Under the pieces are notes generated by a model, which saw only the letters and a list, made by a program, of their open reading frames with translations, was not told where the DNA came from and searched no databases. A stretch of DNA of 64,000 nt, from the NCBI GenBank assembly GCA_016800925.1, contig JABCPU010000057.1, positions 182,150 through 246,149 on the forward strand. The letters run 5' to 3'. This document shows, piece by piece, positions 11,711-22,121 of the stretch. The DNA is from Suillus spraguei (lineage: Eukaryota > Basidiomycota > Agaricomycetes > Boletales > Suillaceae). Position 1 is the first letter of the stretch. Every line of letters begins with the position of its first letter. A program made the translations under genes and the position numbers.

Positions 11711-13420
11711 ATGACAGTAGTCTCAAATGATCCCAGTTGGTGGCCATTTATCAGTCCTAATATTTTTTACAGCTATTGGTCGGGTTAGTTGTATCAGTTG
11801 ATGACATCTCGATTTAACATTGACTTGTGGTTTCGCAGTTGCCGCCGCCGTTGTGGTGGTATATGATTGGGGTGCGTCGAACAGTCTTCAAAAACTGCTG
11901 ATATTCTCATGATAATCTCAGTGCTGACACTAGCACAAGAGGTAGGTCGGTGCTATTGCTGGAGTAGCCAACTTGCTAAGAACGGTGTTATAGACTGAAC
12001 TGATCTGGGTAAGTGACAGAGTCTAATATTAAAAGAAAAGCGACAGAATACAATCCATTTGCGACAGAAACAACGTTGGTCGCTCATGACTGTGCTGTAC
12101 TTGATGGTTCGTACCTTAAGTCATACTATAGCGTGACTAGCAAGTTGTGCTGACTCTAAAATATTCTAGACACGATGTATTGGAATACTATATTCTATGT
12201 ATGTTCTTGAGGCCAACAAGTTGGTGCTGTGCTAATAGTCTGCCTCTCGTTATCAGTATCTTTGCTCTGCGTATGTCTTATATGCACTGTGTTCAATTCT
12301 TCTGACTGGCGGTACACAGTATCAATTACATCGGTCTCGCTGACAGATACAGTGAGTATTCTTCAACCATCTCGTTCCCATGCAATGTATACATTTATAA
12401 TATGCAGGAGTGAGTGAGATTTTGACCGCTAAACTTGGCTCAGCATAATACTCAATAGGTGTGAGTGGAGCATAGGATCGTAGTACAAAGGCGATCACTA
12501 ATTGGGTGTTTTAGGCAACATTATGTACTACGCTATAAATGTGACAAATGTGGTCATACCTGCCATGCTGGGCGGTGAGCTGCAATACCTCAGTTATATC
12601 CACTTGACTGAAACATGATGTAAAGTCATCATGATTGCTCGGTTGCATGCCATGTATCAGAGATCTAGAAATATGCTCATCGTCCTGGTTATTATCTTCC
12701 TGGCCATAAACATTGCCTGTGGAGCACTCACGGTGATAGGACTCAAACCTACTGTAGGAGGTAAGCTTTACTTGTTGACTTGACGAACACGGCTCATTGG
12801 ACAAACACTAGAGGAGCTGGTACTCTCTGGCAGACATATGTGCAATTATAGCTATGGGAGATCCACCCTGCTTCTAGCTTCAATGGTATGGATGCTCAAT
12901 ACCATTTGGGAGGCCCTCGCATTGTGTCTTTCAGTTTGGATTGCTGCGAAACACTTCCGTGAACTGCGACGACTCGGCCCATCGACAGGATTAACCATCG
13001 GTGACTGTTTCCGAATGCTGATAAAGTCTCACGTGCTTTATTTTGCAAGGTTAGCTTGTAATGTAAATGTGGTTATCTTTTTCTGCTCAAGTTCTGCACA
13101 TCCTAGCTTTGCTGGCGTCTCTTCCCTCCAGCTTGTTTATTTCTCTCCAGAGGTCTTGGTACGCCGACCTGTTGCTGACATTTACTTGTGACCACTGTTG
13201 ACCATTTCTATAGACATCATCAACCTCTATCATAGCTCAGATACTTGTGGGTTCCATTCAAATTTTATTGGGCGTGCAGATGTTTGTGTTGGGACCACGC
13301 CTGATCCTTAGCGTTCGAGAATATCACGCCAAACTTGTGGCCAACTCCGACGCAGAAACTAGCATGAGATCGATTGTCTTTGAGGAGCGTGTACATGTAT
13401 CAACTAGCAGTACTATGTAG
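11711..13420 (+). CDS. DUF6533-type multi-pass membrane protein, copy 2
   Basis: Tandem duplicate of 6443-8149, with the ATG at 11711 and TAG at 13418-13420. Exon 1 is again 73 nt (11711-11783). The downstream short exons encode the same VYDW, VLTLAQE, TELIW and KQRWSLMTVLYLM blocks with conserved splice sites. Later blocks include VIMIARLHAMYQRSRNMLIV, WEALALCLSVWIAAKHFREL and GPRLILSVREYHAKL. Substitutions between the copies within these blocks look mostly silent or conservative, unlike the methyltransferase next to it. The middle exons carry the same modelling uncertainty as copy 1. Confidence 0.68.
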
Positions 13421-13799
13421 GGAAATGCTTGCCGAGTGTTCTGTAGGGAGGAGATATCTGGTCAAGGATCCGCTGTAGTATTTATTTAAGTTATGGTTAT
13501 GGTGATTCAAAGTATATTTAAGGTTCATGTAGACAACTCCATTTCTTGTTGCATCATTACTGGAACTTGGCGAACGGCGAGGTCATTGATAACTGTAGAT
13601 ACAGCGTGACAATGCGGTACAAGATGAATACAAAGGTGATATGGTGCTCACGTTCAAGTCTGATATATTGGTTTTCCCACTTATCGGGTATGATGGTGGA
13701 AATATCACGATCATGCGAATATCAGCAGTTTTCAAACACTGTCCTGCTTACCCCAATTGTATACCATCACAACACGAGTGGAGACTTGATGTTAGACCT
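13421..13799. other. Downstream flank of the duplicated unit
   Basis: Matches about 8150-8545 downstream of copy 1. No gene recognised. Homology to copy 1 stops near 13780, just before the old-yellow-enzyme fragment. Confidence 0.45.
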
Positions 13800-14455
13800 C
13801 GAGACGTACTCATGCGACGAACTCATCCAATATTCCCATGTCCAGAAGAACCAGCGTACTATGCTCAGAGAGGGTCCACCCGGTGACCCCTGGCACTCTC
13901 TTATCTCAGAAACCACATTCATATCTCAGAATGCTGGTGGTCTTCATAATATCCCTCGACGCCCATGTGGAGGCACGGAAAAAGGTATGTTGTGTCTTGC
14001 TCATTGATGAGAGTTGACTCAGGCCCCGTATTACACATCACAGAAGCAGTTCACGAGAAGGGCTCTTGCATTTTCATACAGCTTGGGGCGCCCGGTCGCG
14101 TCGCAGAAACCCCGTTCTTGCCAAAGAGAACAATAGTCTGTACGTTCGTGCTTCATCCATCCCCCTCCCGAACAAGATAGATGTACCACATCCACTTGCC
14201 GGATGAAATCAAAGAATACGTTGCCACGTACGCTGCTGCCCCCAAAAGTGCCATTCGAGCTGGTTTCGATGGCGTTGAAATTCACGGCCCGAATAGCTAC
14301 TTGATCGACCAGTTCATGCAAGACGTCAACAACCAGCGCACAGACAAATACGGCAGAAGCATCGACAATCGTGCAACATTTGCACTCGAAGCAACAGATG
14401 CCATTGTGGAAGCCGGTGGAGTTTCCGAATCAGCCCGGCGCATTTGCTGTAGGTA
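13800..14455 (+). pseudogene. Old yellow enzyme (NADH:flavin oxidoreductase) fragment
   Basis: Pieces of the FMN-dependent ene-reductase family are readable in order but in changing frames: PEEPAYYAQRGST, then ISETTFISQNAGGLHN, then an intron from about 13986 to 14022, then ITEAVHEKGSCIFIQLGAPG. A long open stretch from 14181 follows with IKEYVATYAAAPKSAI, the hallmark AGFDGVEIHG, NSYLIDQFMQDVNNQRTDKYG, and NRATFALEATDAIVEAGG. At least two frameshifts lie between 13860 and 14180. The last third, including the final strands of the barrel, is missing because the fragment runs into the 3' flank of GST copy 2 at about 14447-14455. It looks truncated by the duplication breakpoint. Confidence 0.78.
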
Positions 14456-14616
14456 TGCTCTGTTCATAGAAATTGTATATTTGTTGGCTTTCTTGCCGAC
14501 TCTTCATATAATTTGCCTAGTATTGGTGTGGGCATTCTCTAAATTTCCGATAACTAAAAATTTTTCTCGTACGAAGCTAACCAATCTGCTACCACGTATA
14601 TCTTCACTGTATGCGG

Positions 14617-15580
14617 TCAGTGAATCTCTTGAGGTATCCGGTTATAGCCTCCTACAGGCAGTAAATAATAAGTCTTTATTCGTTCGTGTACATCTATGTA
14701 TACCTCATCACATGTTTGCTTCAAGCTCGGACGGCCCAGCATTCGCTCAGCGTATTTCTTGAACTTCACAAATTTGGGTCCTTTTAACTCCTCGCCTAAT
14801 TTATACCCCATCCCGACGGGGAAACTCCCTGTTTCCAATTAATCAGATTCAACTTCTCGGACAACGCACGACTGGGTGCCCTACCTATGTCAGTTTCGGT
14901 GATGATCTTGAGCCTTGCGAGATGTGGAGAGATGCATGCATCTGCAATAGTATAATGATCTCCGACCGCGAAATCTCTGCCCTCCTCGAGAAGTTCTTGA
15001 ATAAACTCAATCCCCTTCAGGACATTGTCAAATGACTCGTTTCCTTCGATGAAGGGAAAATACGTTCCCTCGATGTGTTTGGTAGTCGCATCGACGAAGA
15101 AACGGACTTTGGCGCGTAAAACAGGATCCTTTGGCAGGAGACCAGAGTCTGGATAGAGGTCCGCCAAGAACTCAAGGATCACATTCGATTCCGCAATTTT
15201 AGCGGACAGGGACGAAGGATCCTCGGGGTTGACATTCGGCCCGCCATATGTCACAGCGGGCACCTATAGTCATAATGTCACGCTCGTCAGCAATGGATGC
15301 AGAATATAATCACCCATACCTGGCCGAGAGGGTTCACTTTACTGGAGAACCACTCTGGTTTATTATCGAGATCAACTTGGTAGGCTCTGTAGGGTGCATT
15401 GGCTTCAATAAGAGCCAGTTCAACCTGTCAATTTGCGTCAGACCCGTGACGTGGTGCCAGCAGTTATTTCACCTTGTGGCTATAGCGTGAGATCTGCAGA
15501 GTTGTGGGTCAGACAAGTTTTGCACTTCACTCTCCATCGTTCCTCACCTTGCTCAAGTATAAAGTCAGCTGTTCGGACAT
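14617..15580 (-). CDS. Glutathione S-transferase family protein, copy 2 (5 exons)
   Basis: Same five-exon structure as copy 1: 15580-15548, 15493-15473, 15424-15320, 15263-14870 and 14828-14617, all in phase, giving about 254 aa. Protein blocks include MSEQLTLYLSK, VELALIEANAPYRAYQ, SNVILEFLADLYPDS and TIADACISPHLARLKI. The 21-nt microexon here reads ISRYSHK, against ISPFSQK in copy 1 and ICPFAQR in typical relatives. The cis-Pro neighbour and Gln are therefore also lost, and catalysis is doubtful even though the frame is intact. The last intron (14869-14829, 41 nt, GTGCGT donor) is needed to reach the C-terminal KYAERMLGRPSL part. The promoter side is interrupted about 35 nt upstream by Helitron-like sequence (15617 onward). 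Confidence 0.78.
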
Positions 15581-15616
15581 GATGATAGCACTTTAACAAG
15601 GGAATGCTCGGGTTTA

Positions 15617-15855
15617 TCTTCTTATCTTCTTAAGACGAAAGGGAGAACGGGTGGGAAGATGCTCGCTAGCTCGCATGAGTTGCGCCTACACCGCGTAGGG
15701 CCATGTGGTTTTCGGTTATTTCGCTAAAGACAATGTTTTCTGCTTACCTTGCTTACAGCTATCTGCATATCAATAGGCCAGAATCTGGAGAGCACATAGC
15801 TGCTTTTGTTTATGAGTCCACCACCTGTTGTGCCTTCAGCACAGGAAGGAAAGCA
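15617..15855. mobile_element. Helitron end relics in the GST copy 2 promoter
   Basis: About 15640-15730 (GGTGGGAAGATGCTCGCTAG and following) matches the reverse complement of about 53960-54050, the proposed 5' end of the Helitron at 46978-54061. At 15812-15855 the motif GAGTCCACCACC plus the TGTGCCTTCAGCACA hairpin matches the Helitron 3' end at 46979 and 54063, in the opposite sense to the first piece. This is a composite relic rather than a whole element. GST-homologous sequence resumes at about 15850. Confidence 0.5.
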
Positions 15856-16436
15856 CTCCTTTAGCTATTCGGTTAGAGTTATTCGTAATCAAAGGGAGTT
15901 GCTGTGCAGGGATGAATCTTACCCCGATGATAACTTAGTGTATGAGTCAGTTGCTGACTGACAGCTATTTCCATATCGATAAGCCTAACTCGGCTAGTCA
16001 TGTACGATTCAGGACCTGAATCCTACTGGTCTTGAATCATACACGACTGAGCGACCTTGTTTATCTTTGAAATGAGGGGTGTCTAGCCACATAGACATCA
16101 CCAATGAGGTCTGAGGCCTGAAGGCCTGACGGCCAGATCTAGTGACAATTCTCGCATTGAACTGTGGAACACGCAGAAGCGATGCGCTTGTGGTGGACAT
16201 CGATGATCATCGTGGGCAGTGGAAGAGTTCATTATTATGTAATTATTATTATGTAGAAATGTCTCCCAAATGGAATGTGAGCGCAATCACTGCATCTACT
16301 TGCACCAGTCAAAAATTCCAGACGATGTAAGTGCATTCGGTAGCCACCTGACCCTGCTTTCGTGATAACTTGAAGTTGCAGTAGCCAACAGTTCACGTGT
16401 GGTATCTACTTCTGATCCAGAATCCGGCTGTCACTT
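15856..16436. other. GST upstream duplicate and intergenic sequence
   Basis: About 15856-16050 matches 2265-2450. The remainder up to the GLE1 start holds no recognised gene. Confidence 0.4.
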
Positions 16437-18479
16437 ATGCGCTACGGACTGCCACGCTCAACTTCGCCATCTCCTGAACGGAGGTATCTGCACAGTGCAT
16501 GTCACAGCGAACCAGCTTAACTTAGTATTCGTCAGATCCCGCAGGCGCCCCTCCACTTTCGGTCTCCCATCAGATACTGAAAGCGATTTCGAAGAACCAC
16601 CGACAGATTCGGATTCGGAACCATCCTCTCCAAGTTCTCTTTCATCAGACTCATTCTGCTATGAGTCTGAATCACAAGTACCGCCACCACCTCCGTGTGT
16701 ATATTGACATCACTATCATATTCGTGCTGACACTTACTTACCTTACTTCTGCAGCCGCCCAAAGCGTGAGCCACGCAGTCCAGCTGAACAGCGCCATACG
16801 GAGGACACAGTGGCTGCTATCCGCTTGCGCACACGATACCATGATCCCTATGAAGAATGGGAAAAGAAGACGCGCAAGGATGCATTCGTGCGTAGTTATC
16901 AGTTCTTTATATGCAGCCTACTCTCTGACAACCTCCCAAACAGCACACAGCGCGCAGAGCACAAGTTCAGATGCGTTTAGAGACACAAGGTCGGTGTGTT
17001 CAGCGTAACACTCAGGAGCTGCAATCACTTGCAGCTATGCACGCGGAGCAGCTTGCAGAAGTGCAGAAACAACTTGCAGCATTACAGATGCGGCAACAGG
17101 CGGACGTTAATAAGCTCATAAATAGTTGGCAGGAGCAAGATAAGACATTTCGCGGTAGGATAGAGAGCGTTATTCGCGTGGAAGAGGAGAAGTTGCGTGC
17201 AAAAATTGAAGCTGAGCGCAAAGCGCGGGAAGAGGCGGAGAGAAAGCAAAAGGAAGAAGAAGAGAGACGCAAAGTGGAGGAAGAGGTGAAGCGGAAAGAA
17301 GAGGAACAGGCACAAAGGAAGCGGGAGGAAGAAGCTGCTGCAAAACGCCAGGAAGACGAGAAAGAACGTTTGCGCAGGGAGAAACTGGACGCCGATGAAC
17401 AGGGGAGGGCGCAACTGGGAATGACATTGGCCGAAGAGGATTGGGTGCATGCTCGTGAGACTCTCAAGGTGGACCTGCTGCTTCTGACCAGGTATCACGA
17501 TACTGATGCCTAGTTCAGAATCTTAAAGCCGGGCCAATGAAGACAGTCAAGGGGAACCGGACACTCAAACTCCAATGGAGTGCCATTCGCCGACAGATCA
17601 CACCAAAGATCGGACAGCTCACACACGACCTCGATTCAGTCATGCGAATAGTAAGTTTATTTTTGCTATTATTCTATCACCTCGAACTAAAGTTTTCAGA
17701 CTCAACAACTCGTAGATATCATTCGCCCACCAGAACGACTTCCTCAAGACATCTACTTTGCTGCTCTGTCCTCGCTAGCAAAAGCCATCCTCCTTCAAGC
17801 CGAAACAGAGGTCACGGCCGAAAAACGAAGCGCTATACCCCTAGCCATGGTTGCCGCGAGACTGCTGGGCACGCTGGAAGGCTTTGCAGATATTTTCTTC
17901 GCGAAGCTCGTGCAGCGATCTGGTGGGTGGCCTGTGCCGTCAGCGATTCCTTCTACAGATTCAGACGGTACTGCGTGGGACGAACTGGAGCGCACCAAGG
18001 CGATGGGATATCGGACGAATGATAACCAAAGAGAGACCTTGTCCGATCACGTCATGCGCGTTTCTGGGATGATGCGTGTTTATTTCCTTATTCTAGCTGC
18101 GCCTGTCCCGCAGCCATTGGATAGGATGTTCCAGTTACCGCGTTTCTGGACATATTTCGCCAGGATGATTGGGGATGAGAGATTACTTGAGACGGCGGTA
18201 GCCGCACAAGTACTTTATGGTGCGTTTTTGGTAATTGGGTGCTTCCCAGGCTCACTCCTAAACTCCGTAGCTGCACTTGATGTTGGAGGTATGGAGGCGA
18301 AGTTCATTTGGGGTAATCAGTGGGTAAAGATGCTAGAGTTACTTTACGAGGGTGCAACGACAGGTATCGGCGGAGTTGCAGGGAAGCTGGTCGGCGGTCA
18401 AACCCCTGAGGGAAAGGCTGCACGTGTACGCGTACAACTTCAGATAGAACGCATCGTGGATGCCACGAGCTTGCGATGA
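16437..18479 (+). CDS. GLE1: GLE1, nuclear-pore mRNA export factor
   Basis: GLE1 binds inositol hexakisphosphate and activates the DEAD-box helicase Dbp5 at the cytoplasmic face of the nuclear pore (family knowledge). Exons are 16437-16483, 16536-16694, 16755-16887, 16944-17468, 17519-17650 and 17700-18479; introns are 49-60 nt, all GT-AG and in phase, giving 591 aa. The start MRYGLPRSTSPSPERR is followed by an acidic Ser-rich stretch (about residues 20-70) and RLRTRYHDPYEEWE. A Lys/Glu coiled coil occupies about 115-290. The GLE1-like domain runs from about 295, with TVKGNRTLKLQWSAIRRQIT, LLGTLEGFADIFFAKL, SGMMRVYFLILAAP and PRFWTYFARMIGDERLLET. No stop or frameshift is seen. A decayed partial copy lies at about 27970-28888. 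Confidence 0.93.
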
Positions 18480-19045
18480 GGTTTTCAAGGATCTTTTCAC
18501 CCAATCACCATCTATTCGTTCACCACGTACAATATTTTGAAGGACATACATTTCTGTACAGTAGCATCAGCCTAGATATGATACGTAGCATTTTACAACG
18601 CTAGTCAAACTCCGTGATGTGCGATTTTGATTGCCTGGGTGCTAAACGCACGCGGTGCACTATAGAGCATTGCAAGGTACCTAGTTACTTATGGATTCTC
18701 TTGGATTCGTAACCGTTCCCTGCAAGCACAACTATTTTGTTTGGGCAGGGTAATAATCCGTACCAAAATAAGCTGGCTGGGTACTACGAGACTAAAATTC
18801 TCCGAATCTTCAACTTGAATCAACATCGGATCATTGTGCCGGGACCGCGTCTAAGTTATTCAAACAAAGATATATTGCGTTTCAGCCTGAGGACTTCTTT
18901 ACAACACCTAGTAATAGAAGATGAATCTTATGGATTGTGCCACTAGCATGTGGATCTAGGGTGTTAAATGTGTACCTGGGATATAACTTCCGATCATGGA
19001 AAATTCTTTGGTTTAGTAGACTGGCGGTTTGGATATTGTCTGATC
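18480..19045. other. Intergenic between convergent GLE1 and RING gene
   Basis: About 18480-18605 is the GLE1 3' flank and is duplicated after the GLE1 pseudogene (28889-29004). No further coding signal is seen. Confidence 0.45.
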
Positions 19046-21135
19046 TTAGAAACCAGTGCGGCCGGGAGCTGAAAACGAGCCAAAGTAGGTCGGACAGTTA
19101 ACAGTTTTTCCTCTCGGTGGATTGGATAGTATGTTTGGTGACGGCATCCAACGTTCGTGAATCCGTTTGCGCCCCCTCTCGGGCTTATCAGGATGAACAG
19201 GAGTGATTGTTTGAGGTAATGCCGCGGCAGCACATGTCGAGAACGGGGTGTGGACAAGGCCAGGAGCTGGGGACGAACCAAAGTAGGATGAATGGTTGAC
19301 ATTTTTATCTGTCGGCACGCTCAATGCGTTTGGTGACGGCATCCAGCGTTCGTGAATTTGCCTTCGCTCCCACCTGCTTCCATCTTGCTGAACAGGAGTG
19401 ATTGTTTGAGGTAATCTGGTGGCAGCATTTGTCGAGAATGATGTGCGAGCACGACCGGGGGGTGGAAATGAAGCAGAGGTTGGATAGTTGACAGGTTTGC
19501 CCGTTGGTGCGTTGGCCATTGTGTTTGGTGGCGGTATCCAACGTTCGTAAGTCGGTTCTTGCTCCCACTCGTCCTCGTCCTCGTCTGGCTCTGACCCATC
19601 CTCATCTAGCTCCGACCCATCCTCATCTAGCTCCGACCCACCCTCGTCTAGCTCCGACCCGTCCTTATCTAGCTCCCACTCCTTATCTAGCCCCCACACG
19701 TCATTATCTGGCTGAGTAGGCGTGATTATTATCTGAGGTAACGTTGTGGTAGCCTTTGTCGAGAACGAGGTGCGGGTACGGCTGTGGCCTGGGGATGAGG
19801 CCAAGTAGGGTGAATAATTGACGGCTTTGCTCGTCGGCGAAGGATGTGCCACGTTTGGTGCCGGCAACCACCGCTTGTGAATTACTTCGTGTGCCCTCTC
19901 CTGGTTATCGGAGCGCGGTGTATTGTTTGTTTGAGGGGACGTCGTAGACGATTTTGAGGGTGGGATAGGGAATATAGAATGCAAGCGAGATGACATCATC
20001 ATCGGCACTTCCGATATCATTGATGGTGATGCCATGCGTGCGGGAGTTGCTGGTTTTTGGACTCCAACAACAGAAGAGGCACTTCGAGAATGAGCAGATG
20101 CAAAGTGCGGCAATATGGAGGACATCGCTGGTACTTTGTACAGGGATGCTACAGATGAAGAAACTGATTGGCGATGCTCACTTAATCTAGTTGAGGTGGC
20201 GGTGTTGGGGCGGGCAGGTAAATTTGCAGCCCGAGAAGAAGACTTGAGTGTACAACGGGTAAGTTCTGCTCGAAGAGCCTGGCATTCTTTTATCTTTTGA
20301 GTATAGAGGGTTCGCTTTAACAAAGAGCAACATGGTGAGCGACGTGTATAACATTCCTCAAGTCACAACATACTTGTCTAGAGTGTGTCAGTCAAAAGTG
20401 CATGGATCATCCAAGGTTACGTACTGCTTTAGGTCAATTTCTAACCTGCTGACCTTTAATTCCATGTCATCTAGCTTTGCCTTTGCCATTTTCGCGGCTT
20501 CTGAATGAGCGATGTGATTCATCAAAATGGTCTTAAGCAGCGCAGCACTCGATGATAAAGAATACGACTGGACCTAGACTTAGCAAAACTGTAAATTGTC
20601 AAATTGTCAGGAATTACCTGGACCTGAAAATTCTCGTCATGAGTTAACCACTCTTCTAGCTCCTTGTAAAGGGTCGAAACCTCTTCCACCGAGCATTTTC
20701 TTGCGGCTACCTTGGCCACCTTATCCTCCAATCTACGAGTCTCGACGCGGATATGTGAGAAACTCGGCTCGACTAGGGGGAACCAATCTTCCTTTCGTGA
20801 TGGAGAGCGATCAAGAACCTCACTGGGACCACCTCGCCGGCCGGGAGGGGTAATCCGTCCACTTTCTAGAAAGTTTATGTGTATCAAACGCACATCGTCA
20901 CTAATGAAATGATTGGAACAGAAAGGACAGGCAGCTTGGAGACGGGGCAATGTCTTTCGTACGATCTTATGGCAGCAGTTCCAGCAGAAAATGTGACCTA
21001 AAGAACCTGCAATGTTAGAAAGTTTCATGACTGCAGCTCAGAGAGCTCACCGCACGGAATGGAATGAGGAACACAACGCGAATTGTACTCTTCTGCGCAC
21101 ACATCGCAAACTGAACCAGGACTAAGGGTGAGCAT
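19046..21135 (-). CDS. RING-finger protein with repeated tail, copy 1
   Basis: Probable E3 ubiquitin-ligase-like protein of 628 aa. Exons on the minus strand are 21135-21051, 20997-20618, 20573-20425, 20377-20374 and 20314-19046. The fourth exon is only 4 nt (ACAA), and it is required to keep frame. The RING starts at residue 10, with CDVC, then CVPHSIPCGHIFCWNC, then CPFC near residue 55. A predicted coiled-coil part follows (ETRRLEDKVAKVAARK, LDDMELKVSRLE). The tail is Ser/Pro-rich and contains four diverged copies of a 65-70 residue repeat (ERWMPSPN ... YFGSSPAPG ... SFSTNAA ... LPQTITPV), plus an acidic ELDEDGS repeat at about 19558-19690. The plus-strand paralogue 30990-32463 has the same exons but only one tail repeat. 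Confidence 0.8.
19558..19690 (-). repeat. Coding minisatellite (ELDEDGS repeat)
   Basis: A roughly 21-nt unit encoding ELDEDGS-like heptads is repeated about four to five times inside the last exon of the RING gene. It is absent from the paralogue at 30990-32463. Confidence 0.7.
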
Positions 21136-22121
21136 AATCAGGTCGAACCGATGAAACTCTGGCCAGGTTTGTTAGTCAGAAAGCTATTGATAAGGAGTAC
21201 CGCCTGACGCAGTGGTGGATAAATAGCATGATATAGTGAAAAATCTCCAGATGCGCCCGTCCGACAGCAATCATAGTGCACTGCACGCACAGCAACTGGA
21301 CCAGCTCGAGTCAGAACTTCACATACAACTTACCTAATACTACTCGTAGCACGGCATGTTGTGCGGACCGGACAATAACTAAGTCAAACAATAAGTAAGG
21401 GCATTGAGACCTAATAGGCTGTCCGGACAGATTCGAGCAATCGGAACGTTTCGTAAGGCCGATACCATGTCGGCCTTGCTGTGGCCCGTGGGATAAAAGT
21501 TTGGGTTAGCCCCTGTCGTCGGTGCTGTCCTAGATAAGATAAAGAAATTAACATTCTGACAATAACAAAGTACAGTGTCTATGGATTGAAACCAACTAAT
21601 TAGCATGCGAGGCATTCGAAGGAGAGGTCAAATGAAGGACTATAATTTAGCAAACCAACTTTTAAAGAATCGACGTATTAATCTGAGTAGAGAGCCGGCC
21701 AAACTCCGCCACTATTATTAGTTGGACAGAACAAAAGTCAACACGCCCTTCGGAAAGGTGCGGAGATCTGACCCGAACATACATGCATAGTAATCGAGAC
21801 ATGCTCAGTGATATCAGTCTACGTCGTTCAATCTATGCAAGTTAAATCCACTTGTAAGTCCTGTCCAAGGAAAAATCCTCAAGCCGTTGAAGTGTTATCA
21901 CAATCGCATACTTACCAGGGGGCAGTGATGGAAGAAGTGAAATGAAATCCGCGCCGTAGCAGCATGTACTGAGCTAACAAGAACCTTTTATAAGCGCCTA
22001 CATCATGAGTGTGAACTACTCACCACACACAAGATCTACGCCGTAACGACATCGAAAAAGTACACTGCTCTCGTCAATATGAAATTGTGACTACTAATCA
22101 TCTGGCTCTTCGTATAGGATC
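21136..22121. other. Intergenic with RING promoter
   Basis: About 21140-21300 is similar, on the minus strand, to the 150 bp preceding the paralogous RING gene (30835-30989), so the duplication included the promoter. From 21300 to 22121 I see no gene. Confidence 0.45.

Noticed and set aside
17012..17498. Minus-strand ORFs of 85-151 codons
   Set aside because: They are antisense to the Lys/Glu-rich coiled coil of GLE1, which leaves all frames open through codon bias.
17492..17518. A 27-nt intron in GLE1
   Set aside because: Too short. The 50-nt intron 17469-17518 with a CTGAT branch-like site gives a better in-frame protein (NLKAGPMKTVKG).
19504..19719. Plus-strand ORF with repeated HLAPTHP units
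   Set aside because: Antisense of the ELDEDGS repeat of the RING gene.
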